The notes: generated by a model from the sequence alone, not told the origin. Numbered from the stretch's first letter, positions 37,911 through 47,946 are shown. The stretch: 64,000 bases of DNA from DALYLB01 sp964468345 (GCA_964468345.1 CAYXVZ010000006.1:92498-156497); one strand, 5' to 3'. Numbers and translations are program-made.

Positions 37911-39077
37911 ATGAAGATTCCGATCTCGTACAACATCCGCAATCTAATTGCGCGCCGCACGACGACGTTGATGACCGCGCTGGGCATTGCGCTGACCGTG
38001 GCCGTGCTGCTCAGCGTTTTCGCGATGGTGGAGGGCCTGCGAAGCTCGCTGGCTGCAACCGGACACCCGCTGCATATTCTGGTGACGCGAAAGGGCTCGA
38101 CCGCCGAACTGAACTCGTCGATGACCCAGGAGCAATATCAGATCATCAAGGTCAAGCCTGGAATCGCGCGGGCGCCAGACAATGAATCGATGGCTTCGCT
38201 CGAACTCGTGACGGTGGTCATTCTGGAAAGCCCCGATAATCCTTCCGGCATCAATATCAGCCTGCGCGGATTGACAACCACCGGCTTCGCCATGCGCGAT
38301 TATATAAAAGTCTCGGAAGGGCGCATGTTTACGCCGGGGCGCCGCGAAGTCGTCGTCGGCAAGGGCCTCGCCAAACGTTATCCCAAGGCTCGTATCGGCT
38401 CGAAGCTTGAATTCGGCCGCGGCGAATGGGAAGTCGTGGGAATTATGGACGGCGGCCGTTCCGCGGCCAACAGCGAGCTTTTCTGCGACCTGGGCCAGCT
38501 TGCCTCGGACCAGGGCCGCGAGACCACGCTGAGTTCCCTGCTGGTTCGCGCAACGGATGAAGTCGCGATGAGCGCCCTGATGAATGATCTGAAAGACGAT
38601 CGCCGCCTCAATGTCGATGCCGTCTCGGAAAAATCCTATTACGAACAACAAACCAGTTCGGCCGCGCCCATTCAGTTTCTCGGCATTTTCGTTGCGATCA
38701 TTATGGCGGTGGGGTCGAGCTTCGCGGCGATGAATACGATGTATGCAGCGGTCGCGCGGCGGTCTCCCGAAATCGGCACGCTGCGCGTGCTCGGTTTTTC
38801 AAAATCCGGCATCCTGACCAGTTTCTTTCTCGAATCGGTGCTGCTGAGCCTGATCGGCGGCGTGCTGGGCTGCCTGCTCGTTCTGCCGCTGAACAACTTC
38901 ACGACCGGCATCGGCAGCTTCACGACCTTCAGCGAATTCACCTTCGACTTTCGAATCACGCCCGAGATCATGCTCTACGGTCTGCTCTTCGCCGTCTTTA
39001 TGGGCGCCATCGGCGGGTTGTTTCCGGCCGCGTCGGCTGCGCGCAAGGAAATCCTGACCGCCCTCAAACAAATCTAA
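37911..39077 (+). CDS. MacB/FtsX-type ABC transporter permease 2
   Basis: Also 388 residues with the same topology: helix 1 (TLMTALGIALTVAVLLSVFAM), periplasmic domain, three C-terminal helices and the FtsX block AVARRSPEIGTLRVLGFS. Two different permease chains suggest a heterodimeric channel like LolC/LolE. The ATG at 37911, 10 bases after the upstream stop, directly precedes the conserved N-terminus (MKIPISYNIRNL); an in-frame ATG at 37878 would overlap permease 1. Confidence 0.92.
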   Translation: MKIPISYNIRNLIARRTTTLMTALGIALTVAVLLSVFAMVEGLRSSLAATGHPLHILVTRKGSTAELNSSMTQEQYQIIKVKPGIARAPDNESMASLELVTVVILESPDNPSGINISLRGLTTTGFAMRDYIKVSEGRMFTPGRREVVVGKGLAKRYPKARIGSKLEFGRGEWEVVGIMDGGRSAANSELFCDLGQLASDQGRETTLSSLLVRATDEVAMSALMNDLKDDRRLNVDAVSEKSYYEQQTSSAAPIQFLGIFVAIIMAVGSSFAAMNTMYAAVARRSPEIGTLRVLGFSKSGILTSFFLESVLLSLIGGVLGCLLVLPLNNFTTGIGSFTTFSEFTFDFRITPEIMLYGLLFAVFMGAIGGLFPAASAARKEILTALKQI

Positions 39078-39107
39078 TTTTGGATCAAAACGCAATGAAG
39101 GAATGCC

Positions 39108-39192
39108 AACCACGAAGACACGAAGAGCACGAAGAAAGGTATTCGAAGCGAAACCTATCGCCTTTCTTCGTGCTCTTCGTGTCTTCGTGGTT
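39108..39192. repeat. Family A inverted repeat, copy 3 (perfect 32-base arms)
   Basis: Arms 39108-39139 and 39161-39192 are exact complements. This copy reads GAAGACACGAAG where others have GAAGAAACGAAG, and the change is present in both arms. It lies 30 bases after permease 2 and 46 bases before the adaptor gene, within an operon. Confidence 0.94.
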
Positions 39193-39237
39193 AAGCATCC
39201 ATTCTGCATGTTTTGAGTCGGCCTTTTTCTTCTCAAC

Positions 39238-40596
39238 ATGGAACAAGATTTAAAAAGCTTGCGGATCGATAAATCGCTGAAAACCACGGCTACAGAAGGG
39301 TCTGGTTCTCGATGGGCGCGCCGCTGGATACTCGGCGGCATCGGATTATTCTTGCTGCTCGGGGTGGCGCGCTTCGCCTATAACCGCGCGAATGCCGCGA
39401 CCGAGGTCGAAGTCATTCGCGTCTCGAAAAACGCCACAGGCCCGGGCAGCAGCCCGGCCGACAGCGTAATCCTGAGTGCCACCGGCTACATCGTCGCGCA
39501 CCACAAGATTCAGGTGGCCTCGAAAGTGGTCGGCAAGGTGGCGATGATCAATGTGGAAAAAGGCGATCGCGTCAAGGAAGGCCAGGTCATCGCGCGGCTC
39601 GAAGACGACGAGTATCGCGCGCAACTGCAACAGGCCCAAGGCCAGCTTATTTCCCTGGAAGCCCGCCTGCTGGAACTGCAAAACGGGTCGCGCCCCGAGG
39701 AAATCGATGTGGCCCGGGCCAATCTCGACCGCGAAAAAGCGGATCTGGCCAATGCGCGAATCAACCTCAATCGCATGCAGCAATTGCTCAAGGACCAGGT
39801 CATGTCGCAGCAGCAATATGACGACGCCAAAGCCCGCTATGACACGCAGGCCGCGCGCGTCGCGTCGATCGAGAAGACCTTCGAACTGGTTCGCATCGGA
39901 CCGCGCCAGGAGCAGATCGCGCAGGTCAAGGGCGACATCGAACGCGCCCGCGGCGCCGTGGCGCTCGCCGAAACGCAGTTGGCCAACACCATCATCCGCG
40001 CTCCGATTACGGGAACGATCCTCGAACGCATCGTCGAAAAAGGCGAATTCGTCACCACCGGATTTGTGGGCGACCGCGGCGCCAAGGGCTATGTCGTCTC
40101 GATGGCGGATCTGAATGACCTGCAGGTCGAACTCGATATCAATCAAACCGACTTCGCGCGCCTGAATCCCCGGCAGCGCGGCCGCATCCGCACCGATGCC
40201 TATCGCGATCGAAGCTATCAAGGCTTTATCGAAGAGATCGCCCCCGAAGCCAACCGGCAGAAGGCGACCGTGCAGGTCAAAGTCAAGGTGGAAAATCCCG
40301 ACGGCAACCTGCGGCCCGATATGAATGCCAGCGTGGATTTTCTGGCCGATCCGCAACCGGCCGCAGCCAATGACAAAACCCCGGCCGCGCCCGCCATCGT
40401 CGTGCCGTCGTCGGCCGTTCGCGGCGGCGCCGTGTTCGTGTATCTCAATGGAAAAGCCGTCAAACGCACCGTCAAAGCCGGCAACTCGACTTCGCAGGGC
40501 GTTCGCATCGAAGAGGGACTGATCGGCGGCGAAGAGCTTATCAACAATCCGCCCGCGGAACTCAAAGACGGAGACAAGGTAAAGATCAAGTCATGA
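39238..40596 (+). CDS. Periplasmic adaptor (membrane fusion) protein, HlyD/MacA family
   Basis: One N-terminal helix (WILGGIGLFLLLGVARFAY) anchors a 452-residue protein with a split biotinyl-lipoyl domain (GYIVAHHKIQVASKVVGKV and ANTIIRAPITGTILE), an alpha-helical hairpin of about 110 residues (Gln/Arg/Leu-rich) and C-terminal beta-barrel domains. It should bridge the inner-membrane permeases to an outer-membrane channel, which is not encoded here. Its stop overlaps the ATPase start (ATGA). Confidence 0.93.
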   Translation: MEQDLKSLRIDKSLKTTATEGSGSRWARRWILGGIGLFLLLGVARFAYNRANAATEVEVIRVSKNATGPGSSPADSVILSATGYIVAHHKIQVASKVVGKVAMINVEKGDRVKEGQVIARLEDDEYRAQLQQAQGQLISLEARLLELQNGSRPEEIDVARANLDREKADLANARINLNRMQQLLKDQVMSQQQYDDAKARYDTQAARVASIEKTFELVRIGPRQEQIAQVKGDIERARGAVALAETQLANTIIRAPITGTILERIVEKGEFVTTGFVGDRGAKGYVVSMADLNDLQVELDINQTDFARLNPRQRGRIRTDAYRDRSYQGFIEEIAPEANRQKATVQVKVKVENPDGNLRPDMNASVDFLADPQPAAANDKTPAAPAIVVPSSAVRGGAVFVYLNGKAVKRTVKAGNSTSQGVRIEEGLIGGEELINNPPAELKDGDKVKIKS

Positions 40597-41294
40597 ACGA
40601 TATCGTCATCCAAGCCCGCAACCTGACCAAGGAATATGTCCGCGATGAATTTCACGTCGTCGCGCTCAAAGACGCCAATCTGGACGTCCGCAAGGGGGAT
40701 TTCGTGGCCCTGATGGGACCGTCCGGCTCTGGCAAATCAACGCTGCTGCACCTGATGGCGGCAATGGATCGGCCTTCGGGCGGCGACATCACCATGTTCG
40801 GCCAGAGCCTGAAGACGCTCAACGACACGGAAATCGCGCAGTGGCGAAACGCGCATATCGGCTTTGTCTTTCAATCCTTCAATCTGATTCCCGTGCTGAC
40901 GGCGATGGAAAACGTCGAGTTGCCGCTCAAACTCACCAAGCTGAACAAGACACAACGCCGGGAGCACGCGCGGCGCGCCCTGGAACTGGTCGGCCTCGGC
41001 GAACGGCTCAATCACACGCCGCGACAGCTTTCCGGCGGACAGGAACAACGCGTCGCCATCGCGCGCGCCATCGTCACCGATCCGGACGTGATCCTCGCCG
41101 ATGAACCGACCGGCAATCTCGATGCCGCCTCCGCCCGCGACGCCCTGATCCTGCTCGGGCGATTGAATAAGGAATTCGATAAGACCATCGTCATGGTTAC
41201 GCATGACCCGATTGCCGCCAAAGCGGCCTCGACCGTTCGCTATCTCGAAAAGGGAACCCTGTTGCCGGAAGGACAAAAGCCTGAAGATTATTGA
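40593..41294 (+). CDS. ABC transporter ATP-binding protein, MacB/LolD type
   Basis: The 233-residue protein matches the LolD/MacB ATPase class: Walker A GPSGSGKS, Q-loop FVFQSFNLIP, signature LSGGQEQRVAIARAI, Walker B VILADEPTGNLD and the switch histidine in MVTHDP. The signature has Glu where most have Gln-Gln or Gln-Arg, a tolerated change. Last gene of the export operon. Confidence 0.95.
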   Translation: MNDIVIQARNLTKEYVRDEFHVVALKDANLDVRKGDFVALMGPSGSGKSTLLHLMAAMDRPSGGDITMFGQSLKTLNDTEIAQWRNAHIGFVFQSFNLIPVLTAMENVELPLKLTKLNKTQRREHARRALELVGLGERLNHTPRQLSGGQEQRVAIARAIVTDPDVILADEPTGNLDAASARDALILLGRLNKEFDKTIVMVTHDPIAAKAASTVRYLEKGTLLPEGQKPEDY

Positions 41295-41303
41295 GGGGAG
41301 ATG

Positions 41304-41350
41304 TTTTCACCACGAAGAAACGAAGAGCACGAAGCTGCGAAGTGGTGAAA
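41304..41350. repeat. Family A repeat, copy 4, right arm mostly lost
   Basis: The left arm (41304-41334) equals that of the copy at 11425 except for one base. Of the right arm only GTGGTGAAA (41342-41350) remains, which can still pair with TTTCACCA of the left arm. It starts 10 bases after the ATPase stop. Confidence 0.8.
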
Positions 41351-41380
41351 TCTTCGTTTATAAAATTTCGGATTTGAAAT

Positions 41381-41412
41381 AAAAAAAGCGGTGGGCTTTG
41401 GCAGCCCACCGC
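41381..41412 (-). terminator. Rho-independent terminator of the porin transcript
   Basis: On the minus strand a 10-base GC-rich stem (41412-41403 with 41397-41388; 5-base loop) is followed directly by seven T (41387-41381). It lies 62 bases after the porin stop and is the clearest intrinsic terminator of the window. Confidence 0.92.
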
Positions 41413-41413
41413 G

Positions 41414-41457
<44 letters not shown>

Positions 41458-41473
41458 AAGAAATTGTTTCGCG

Positions 41474-42943
41474 TTATTGCTCGCGGGTCGTGAAGAAGTA
41501 GCTCATCCCGATGATGAAGGTGTTCTGATTCCCTTTCGCAACACCATCCGAATTCGTGAAGAACCTCTGGTTCGAGAAGTCCCGGCGATATTCGAAGCGG
41601 GTCAGGAAATTGCCCATCAGCTTCACTTCCTGCGTCAGCGTAAGATCTTTCACCGTCTGGGCCACGCCCGTTCGCAGGCCATCGCGGTCATTGAGGACCT
41701 CGAAGCGCGGCGAGAAGGCCAGTTTGTCGTTGAAGGCATACTTGAAATAGCCCGCAAAGCCCGACCACTTGCCACGGACGCCATTGTTGTCGCCATCCGA
41801 ACCGGCCACGAAATTGCCCAGCAGCGTGAACTTGTCATTGACATATACCGTCGCGACCGTGTCCGCGACGTGCCGCCAGTTGTCGCGAGCGGAGACATCC
41901 GGAATATTCGCAAGCGGCGCTTCCGGCCCAACCAGATAGGTCTGAGTGAGCGCGAATTTCTTGCTCGGCGTCAGGCCGATCTGAAAGCCGACCGTCTTGC
42001 CAGCCTTGACGTTATTCTCAAACAAATTGTCCCAGCCGTTCACGAGAAACCCGGTCAGGGCCACCTTGTCGTTGACTGCATATTTCGCGCGAAGACCGGC
42101 GTGATAGTACGGCCCATAAGTGAACAGCCAGGCGCGCGAATAATTGAAATTATCCTTGGTCTCGACGACTTCGGCGCCCACCGGCGTGTAGAACTTGCCG
42201 AATTCGAGCGTGAGGCCGTTTCCAACCGGGGCAACATAACTGCCATATGCCTGCAGAACATGTTTGGTCGCGTCGTTGCGACTGGAGTCGCTGACCGAAA
42301 TCACGCGATCCACCGTTTCGCCCAGTCCGAGATCGACGCGGAAGCCGAGCGGGCTCTCCTTGGAGTTCTTGCGCTCGAGCGTCACTTTCGCCAACTGAAG
42401 GCTGAAGGCATTGTGACGCACATCGAACGCGCGTCCCTGGGTGAACATATCGACCTTGTTGTTGTTATAGCTATAATAGCCATCAACAAGCCCGCTCACC
42501 TCGACATTGCGGAAGAAGTTCGCGAAGTTCCCTTGATCCTTCTTGACCTCTTCCTTCATCGAAGCGACTTCTTTTTTCAGATCGGCGATATCGTCGACCG
42601 TCGGCACCGTCGGAGCCGCAACCGTAACGGGGGACGTTGCCGCCTTCGCGACCGCGGCGGGCGCGCCGCCAGCTTCGGCCTTCGCGAGTTTCGCTTCGAG
42701 GACCTTGATGCGTTCTTCGAGCGCATCGATCAATCTGGCAACTTCTTCGGCTGTCGGCGTTTTGGCGTCCGCTTTTTTCGTGTCGTTCGCTGCGGTCGTT
42801 TCTTTTTTCCGAACGGTTTCCTTGTCCGTTCCGGGTTCATCGTTATTCGATTGCGCCCAAACTCCTGTGGGCAGAGAGAAGATCAGCAACAGGGCGAGAA
42901 CCTTTTTCGATATTCTCGACATCGGATTCAGCGACAACTTCAT
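41474..42943 (-). CDS. Outer-membrane beta-barrel porin, BBP2/OmpL-like
   Basis: A signal peptide (VLALLLIFSLPTGVWAQ) is followed by a Lys/Glu/Ala-rich segment with coiled-coil character around residues 60-135, then about 340 residues of alternating aromatic/polar strands typical of a beta barrel (VSGLVDGYYSYNNN, LEFGKFYTPVGAEV, FIIGMSYFF). The GKFYTPVG motif is characteristic of the BBP2 porin group. I chose the ATG at 42943, preceded by GGGAG, over an earlier start. It follows glnK and amtB on the same strand, so it may let ammonium or other nitrogen compounds cross the outer membrane; that role is inferred from context. Confidence 0.9.
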   Translation of the reverse strand: MKLSLNPMSRISKKVLALLLIFSLPTGVWAQSNNDEPGTDKETVRKKETTAANDTKKADAKTPTAEEVARLIDALEERIKVLEAKLAKAEAGGAPAAVAKAATSPVTVAAPTVPTVDDIADLKKEVASMKEEVKKDQGNFANFFRNVEVSGLVDGYYSYNNNKVDMFTQGRAFDVRHNAFSLQLAKVTLERKNSKESPLGFRVDLGLGETVDRVISVSDSSRNDATKHVLQAYGSYVAPVGNGLTLEFGKFYTPVGAEVVETKDNFNYSRAWLFTYGPYYHAGLRAKYAVNDKVALTGFLVNGWDNLFENNVKAGKTVGFQIGLTPSKKFALTQTYLVGPEAPLANIPDVSARDNWRHVADTVATVYVNDKFTLLGNFVAGSDGDNNGVRGKWSGFAGYFKYAFNDKLAFSPRFEVLNDRDGLRTGVAQTVKDLTLTQEVKLMGNFLTRFEYRRDFSNQRFFTNSDGVAKGNQNTFIIGMSYFFTTREQ

Positions 42944-43078
42944 TTTTTCAATCTCCCGTCGTCCGCGGGGCAAATCCGCTGCCACGGGGTTCGACGCACT
43001 CGCTTGCGAGGGCGGAACCTCCCGTCTACACTACGAATGGCCGCGCAGATGACAACTCAGACGTTTGCGTGGTTCGGT

Positions 43079-43129
43079 AGAGAGGGGCGGGATTTGATGT
43101 TGCAGCATCAAACGACAACCCGCCTCTCT
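43079..43129 (-). other. Hairpin between glnK and the porin gene
   Basis: The outer stem pairs AGAGAGGGGCGGG (43079-43091) with CCCGCCTCTCT (43119-43129) with a bulge; an inner stem pairs TGATG (43095-43099) with CATCA (43106-43110). There is no T-run. It could stabilise or attenuate the message between glnK (stop 43201) and the porin (start 42943). Confidence 0.5.
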
Positions 43130-43200
43130 CGCGATCTGATCAAAGGTTTTCCAAGCCACCGGAGCGAGTCTAAGAGAACTCCCCGGCATCCACTTGCCGG

Positions 43201-43539
43201 TTACACGGCATTGACACCGTGCTCACCGGTCCGGATTCGCACAGCCTCATCTACCGGGAAAACGAAGATCTTTCCATCGCCGAATTTTCCGGTGCGCGCC
43301 GTTTTAACAATTGCGTCCACAGCGCCCTCCACAATCTCATCGTCAAGAATGACTTCAATCTTCAGTTTCGGAACGAATTCCACCTTATATTCGCTGCCGC
43401 GATAGACTTCGGTGTGTCCCTTCTGACGGCCAAATCCTTTGACTTCACTGATGGTCATTCCTTGAACGCCAAGCGTCTGCAAGACATCTTTTACACTCTC
43501 AAGCAGGTGGGGGCGAATAATCGCTTCGATCTTTTTCAT
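43201..43539 (-). CDS. glnK: Nitrogen regulatory protein P-II
   Basis: 112-residue P-II protein. The T-loop carries Y51 in YRGSEYKVEF, the site uridylylated by GlnD, whose gene lies upstream on the same strand. The B-loop TGKFGDGKIFV and C-terminal RIRTGE bind ATP/ADP and 2-oxoglutarate. AGAGG precedes the ATG. Position directly after amtB suggests GlnK, which blocks the Amt channel under nitrogen excess; GlnB cannot be excluded by sequence alone. Confidence 0.95.
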   Translation of the reverse strand: MKKIEAIIRPHLLESVKDVLQTLGVQGMTISEVKGFGRQKGHTEVYRGSEYKVEFVPKLKIEVILDDEIVEGAVDAIVKTARTGKFGDGKIFVFPVDEAVRIRTGEHGVNAV

Positions 43540-43660
43540 TGTTAGCCTCTTTTTTCAGGAAATGTTTTTCCAGGAATCAGGGGCCGGCAGGGGGACGGGA
43601 ACGCCAGGCAAATGTCCCACACCGCCGGATCCTGACCGTGAGCACAGCTCGTACCCGGGC

Positions 43661-45133
43661 TTAGATTCCTTTCGCCGACGGCTCACCCGCCGCCGAGAAA
43701 GAGGGTCCGGAGTCAGTCGAGTTGGAAAACCCCGAAGACACGACATCCATATCGAGGTTATAGCCTTCCTCACCGTGTTGCGAGAGATCGAGGCCTGTGA
43801 CTTCATCCTCGCCGCTCACCCGGACGCCGATCGTCAGATCGACCACCTTCAAGATAATGTACGTTCCAACAACACCCATCCCGATCGCGATCAGCGAAGC
43901 GATGAGCTGATTCAAAACCTGTTTGCCGTTTCCTTCGATCAATCCCACGGGATTGCCGCTGAAAACATCGTTGACGGCTTTGGTCGCGAACACGCCGGTC
44001 AGAATAGCTCCCGTGAGTCCGCCGACGCCGTGCACGCCGAATGCATCGAGCGTGTCATCGTATCCGGCAAGTTTCTTGACTTCCGTCACCGCAACAAAGC
44101 AGACCAGACCGGCGATGAAACCGATGATCAGCGCCGACATCGGCGTGACGAATCCCGAGGCGGGCGTAATGCCAACCAACCCCGCCACCGCGCCGGAGAT
44201 GGCGCCCAGAACCGTCGGTTTGCCCTGGCGAGCCCATTCCGCAATCATCCAGGCCAGCGCCGCCGCCGCTGCGCCAAAGTGCGTGGCAACGAAAGCGCTC
44301 GAGGCGAGCTTGCCGGCCGCCACCGCGCTGCCCGCGTTAAAGCCGAACCAGCCGACCCACAGAAGGCACGCGCCGATCACGCTCAGCACGAGGCTGTGCG
44401 GCGCCATCAATTGCTTGGGATAGCCAATGCGCTTGCCCAGATAAAGAGCGCACACCAGCGCCGAAAAGCCCGATGAAATATGAACCACCGTGCCGCCCGC
44501 AAAATCGAGCGCCGGGATCTTGCCGTTGAGAATCGGCAGGGCCAGCAGGCCGCCGTTGCCCCAGACCATATGCGCGAGCGGGAAGTAGATGAACGTCGCC
44601 CACAGCGCGGTATACGCGAGCATCGCGCTGAATTTCATGCGTTCCGCAAACGCGCCCGTGATCAGCGCGGGCGTGATGATCGCGAACATCAGCTGAAACA
44701 TCATGAAGGTCTGATGCGGGATCGTCGCGGCATAGGTCGTATTCGGATCTCCGCCGACGCCAGAGAGAAAAGCAAAGGTCTTGATATTGCCGAAATAGGC
44801 GCTGCCGTCGGCAAATGCGATGCTGTAACCATAAAACGCCCACAGGACCGTGACGACGCCCATCAGCACAAAGCTCTGCATCATGGTCGCGAGCACGTTT
44901 TTCTTGCGCACCAGGCCGCCGTAAAAGAGCGCCAGTCCCGGGCCGGTCATCATCAGCACGAGCGCGCAGCAGACGAGCATCCACGCGTTATCGCCCGACA
45001 ATTGCGCGTTTGCAGCCGCTGCTTCGATCTTCGCGATCTTTTCATCGACTGTCTGTGCCATCGCGGGCAAAGAGAGAGCGAGCAAACATGCGATTGAGTG
45101 GAGACCCGTTCGCAATTTGAAGTTTCTTTTCAT
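43661..45133 (-). CDS. amtB: Ammonium transporter
   Basis: A signal peptide (IACLLALSLPAMAQ) precedes a short extracytoplasmic helical segment and eleven membrane helices. The pore residues are present: D210 in ALDFAGG and the twin histidines H218 (GGTVVHISSG) and H368 (DAFGVHGVGG). The cytoplasmic tail of about 55 residues is long. A putative ribosome site AAAGGA lies 10 bases before the ATG. The gene heads the minus-strand unit amtB-glnK-porin. Confidence 0.96.
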   Translation of the reverse strand: MKRNFKLRTGLHSIACLLALSLPAMAQTVDEKIAKIEAAAANAQLSGDNAWMLVCCALVLMMTGPGLALFYGGLVRKKNVLATMMQSFVLMGVVTVLWAFYGYSIAFADGSAYFGNIKTFAFLSGVGGDPNTTYAATIPHQTFMMFQLMFAIITPALITGAFAERMKFSAMLAYTALWATFIYFPLAHMVWGNGGLLALPILNGKIPALDFAGGTVVHISSGFSALVCALYLGKRIGYPKQLMAPHSLVLSVIGACLLWVGWFGFNAGSAVAAGKLASSAFVATHFGAAAAALAWMIAEWARQGKPTVLGAISGAVAGLVGITPASGFVTPMSALIIGFIAGLVCFVAVTEVKKLAGYDDTLDAFGVHGVGGLTGAILTGVFATKAVNDVFSGNPVGLIEGNGKQVLNQLIASLIAIGMGVVGTYIILKVVDLTIGVRVSGEDEVTGLDLSQHGEEGYNLDMDVVSSGFSNSTDSGPSFSAAGEPSAKGI

Positions 45134-45225
45134 GGCCGGTTTATCCTTTGATTGTGATGATTGTAATTTGGTTGATCTGAAAACTCGCGTCTACCGCGCG
45201 CGTGCAAGACTGACCGCACTGGAAT

Positions 45226-47946
45226 TCACTTGAGCGTTTCGACGGGTTTCGGAGAATCCCCGATTACGTCGCGAATTGTCTCTTCGATGGCCGGCAATGC
45301 CTCATCGCCGAGCTTTTCCCCATTCGCACGGGTGATATAAAAGATATCGAGCGCGAGATGCTGTTCTGTCGCCACCTTCGCGAAAACGATATCCAGATCG
45401 AGCTGGGCAAGCGTATTGGCGATGCGGTACGCGAGCCCGAGCCGGTCGCCGGTTCGTACTTCAAGAATCGTGCTTTTTCCGGAAGATTGGTTGTCCCAGC
45501 TTATGCGTGTTCGAAAAGACGCGGCGCTCTTGCGCTTCAGCAACCGCGAACCGGACTGCGATTTCAGCCGTTTATTGACGGCCAGTTCGACGTCAAAATC
45601 TCCGCTGAGCGCGCGTTTGAGCGTTTCGTCGATCTGCTCCCAGCGAATCGGATCGCTGATCGGCTCCCCGGCGGCATCGCGCACCTTGAAAGAATCGATG
45701 GCCAGCCCGTCCGCACGCGTATTGAGATGAACACTGAGAATATTGATTCCCTGTGAGGTCAGCACGCCCGCGACGGTTGCAAACAATCCGCGCCGGTTGC
45801 GCGCGCATAAATGCAAATCCGTGCAGCGTGCCTGCGAGTTAACGCGCCAGCTCGTCTTCACGACACGCGAATTGAGCGCGTGCGCAAGCCGAAGATGTTC
45901 AATGATCGTTTGCGGCGGCGTTGTCCGGCCGTATTCCGCCGGCAACAGATTGAAATGCTTTTTGACCTCGTCGATATCGATTTCGCTGGTCAGCATCCGC
46001 GTGATGCGCTGCCGAAGCGAATCGGAATCCCGATCGCCGGTTTCCTCCGGCACAATCACGGCCCGGGCTTTCGTGTACAACTCCATCAACAAGGCGTCTT
46101 TCCACTCGTTCCAAACGCCCGGCCCGACGCCGTTGATGTCGGCATAGGTCAGAAGAAACAGCAGATTCAGGTGCTCGACCGTGCCCACCGCGGCCGCGAA
46201 ATCCAGGATCACCTTTTCATCCGAAAGATCCCGCCGCTGCGAGATGTGCGACATCAGCAGGTGATTGCGAACAAGAAACAAAATCGTCTTCGAGACGGAC
46301 TCGTCCAGTTGCAATCGCTCGCAAACGCGCTCAGCGATGGCAATTCCTTTTTCCGTGTGTCCGCCGCCGAGGCCCTTGCCGATGTCGTGCATCAGCAGCG
46401 CCAAGTGAAGGGCGAACGGATCGGCGATTTCGTTGTATAGATTTCGATATCTTTCCAGCGTTTTGCTGCGCGAATTGGCCAGTTCGTCCAGAACCTCGAT
46501 GGTGCGAATCGTATGCTCATCCACCGTGAACCGGTGATACAGATCGTGCTGCACCAGACAGGTCACCCGCCCGAACTCCGGCAGAAACTTCCCCAGAAAA
46601 TCCAGGTCATGCATCAGCCGCAACGCAAAGGCCACGCGGCCGCGAACCCGCAGTATCTTCGAAAAACCCTGGGAGGCTTCCGCCGACGATCGAAAGGCCT
46701 TATTGACGGCCGGCAGTCCCTGCTGAATGGCTTCCTGCAAAGGCGTGCTCAATCCGGCGCCGGTCGCTTGCGCATAACCGAACGCAAGCATCATCCGCGC
46801 GCCATCCATCGACACTCCCGCGGCGGAAGCGGGGTCCAGATCGAGAATGCCGTCGCGAATGACGAACCCGCCCGTTGCTGGCGCGCTGCGCGAACGGCTG
46901 AACCATCTTTTTTTTTCTTCCCTTGCCACGGCCCGTTGCAGGTGCGCGTCGCAAAGCCGATTTAATCGCCGGGCCTGCAGGTAATATTCCCGCATGAAGA
47001 TCTCAGAAGCCCGCTGCTCGGATGTGTCCGTATAGCCAAGGTTGACGGCAACCTGCTGCTGCAATTCCAGCGAGAGCAGATCGCCCTTGCGGCCGCTCAT
47101 AAAGTGCAGGTCATTGCGCGCCCGCAACAGAAAATCATACGCCGTCCGCAACCCGCGAAACTCGTCTTCCGGAACGATTCCCCGCTCCGTCAATCCTTCC
47201 AGCGTCGAAATGCCATACGCAATTCGCGTCGCCCACAAAAGCGTGTGCAGATCGCGCAATCCCCCGGCGCTCTCTTTTATATTGGGCTCCTGCAGGCAGG
47301 GCGTCGCGCCGAATTTGTTATAACGGGCTTCGCGCTCGACCATCAGCTCATCGAGAAAGGCCCGCTTCTGCTTATCAAAGACCTCTTCGTCGAGCCGCTC
47401 TTTCAAGGCTTCGAAAACTCCGGCATCGCCCCACAACAACCGGGCATCGATCATGGAGTTTCGCGAAATGATGTCCTCTTTCGCGATCGAAACGCACTCG
47501 CTCAAACTGCGAACGCTATGGCCGACATTGAAACCGGCATCCCAGAGCAGGTACAACACCGCCTCGGAAAGCCGCGCCGTCACCTCGGCCGTCTTTCGCC
47601 CCTGGTGAATAAACATCACATCAATATCAGATTGCGGTGAAAGCTCCTCCCGTCCGTATCCGCCGAGGGCTATGATTGCAATATCTCCCAGCTCAGCCGT
47701 GTTCTTAACTTTTTCCTCGTACGCCGTTCGGGCAATGCATTCGATCATCATGTCCACGATCAAACTTCGCGCCGCCACAATCTGCGCTCCGCCAATCCCG
47801 AACCGATGCCTCAAATGAAGGCGCTGCGTCTCAATCTTCAGAAACTTTTTGAGCGCGCTTAATCGATCCGCCGCTTCGGGTTGGGACTCAATCCGTCGCA
47901 GTTTTTCGCCAACGTGCTGCTCAATTGTCTGCAAATTGATCTGCAT
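45226..47946 (-). CDS. glnD: Bifunctional uridylyltransferase/uridylyl-removing enzyme
   Basis: GlnD adds UMP to P-II when glutamine is low and removes it when glutamine is high. Domains in the 906-residue protein: nucleotidyltransferase with GGYGREELSPQSDID (95-109), the GlnD linker region, an HD hydrolase domain (LLMHDIGKGLGGGH near 515-530) and two C-terminal ACT domains that sense glutamine. All functional motifs are intact. It lies 92 bases upstream of amtB on the same strand, so sensor, signal protein and transporter are neighbours. Confidence 0.96.
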   Translation of the reverse strand: MQINLQTIEQHVGEKLRRIESQPEAADRLSALKKFLKIETQRLHLRHRFGIGGAQIVAARSLIVDMMIECIARTAYEEKVKNTAELGDIAIIALGGYGREELSPQSDIDVMFIHQGRKTAEVTARLSEAVLYLLWDAGFNVGHSVRSLSECVSIAKEDIISRNSMIDARLLWGDAGVFEALKERLDEEVFDKQKRAFLDELMVEREARYNKFGATPCLQEPNIKESAGGLRDLHTLLWATRIAYGISTLEGLTERGIVPEDEFRGLRTAYDFLLRARNDLHFMSGRKGDLLSLELQQQVAVNLGYTDTSEQRASEIFMREYYLQARRLNRLCDAHLQRAVAREEKKRWFSRSRSAPATGGFVIRDGILDLDPASAAGVSMDGARMMLAFGYAQATGAGLSTPLQEAIQQGLPAVNKAFRSSAEASQGFSKILRVRGRVAFALRLMHDLDFLGKFLPEFGRVTCLVQHDLYHRFTVDEHTIRTIEVLDELANSRSKTLERYRNLYNEIADPFALHLALLMHDIGKGLGGGHTEKGIAIAERVCERLQLDESVSKTILFLVRNHLLMSHISQRRDLSDEKVILDFAAAVGTVEHLNLLFLLTYADINGVGPGVWNEWKDALLMELYTKARAVIVPEETGDRDSDSLRQRITRMLTSEIDIDEVKKHFNLLPAEYGRTTPPQTIIEHLRLAHALNSRVVKTSWRVNSQARCTDLHLCARNRRGLFATVAGVLTSQGINILSVHLNTRADGLAIDSFKVRDAAGEPISDPIRWEQIDETLKRALSGDFDVELAVNKRLKSQSGSRLLKRKSAASFRTRISWDNQSSGKSTILEVRTGDRLGLAYRIANTLAQLDLDIVFAKVATEQHLALDIFYITRANGEKLGDEALPAIEETIRDVIGDSPKPVETLK

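Noticed and set aside
41477..43405. Very long open frame on the plus strand opposite the porin and glnK genes
   Set aside because: It is the complement of well-supported minus-strand genes; no signal peptide, domain or ribosome site. GC-rich codon use with few TTA, CTA and TCA codons leaves antisense frames open.
45134..45225. Sigma-54 promoter upstream of amtB
   Set aside because: A GTGCGG...TTGCA pair exists but the GG-to-GC distance is 8 bases instead of the required 10.
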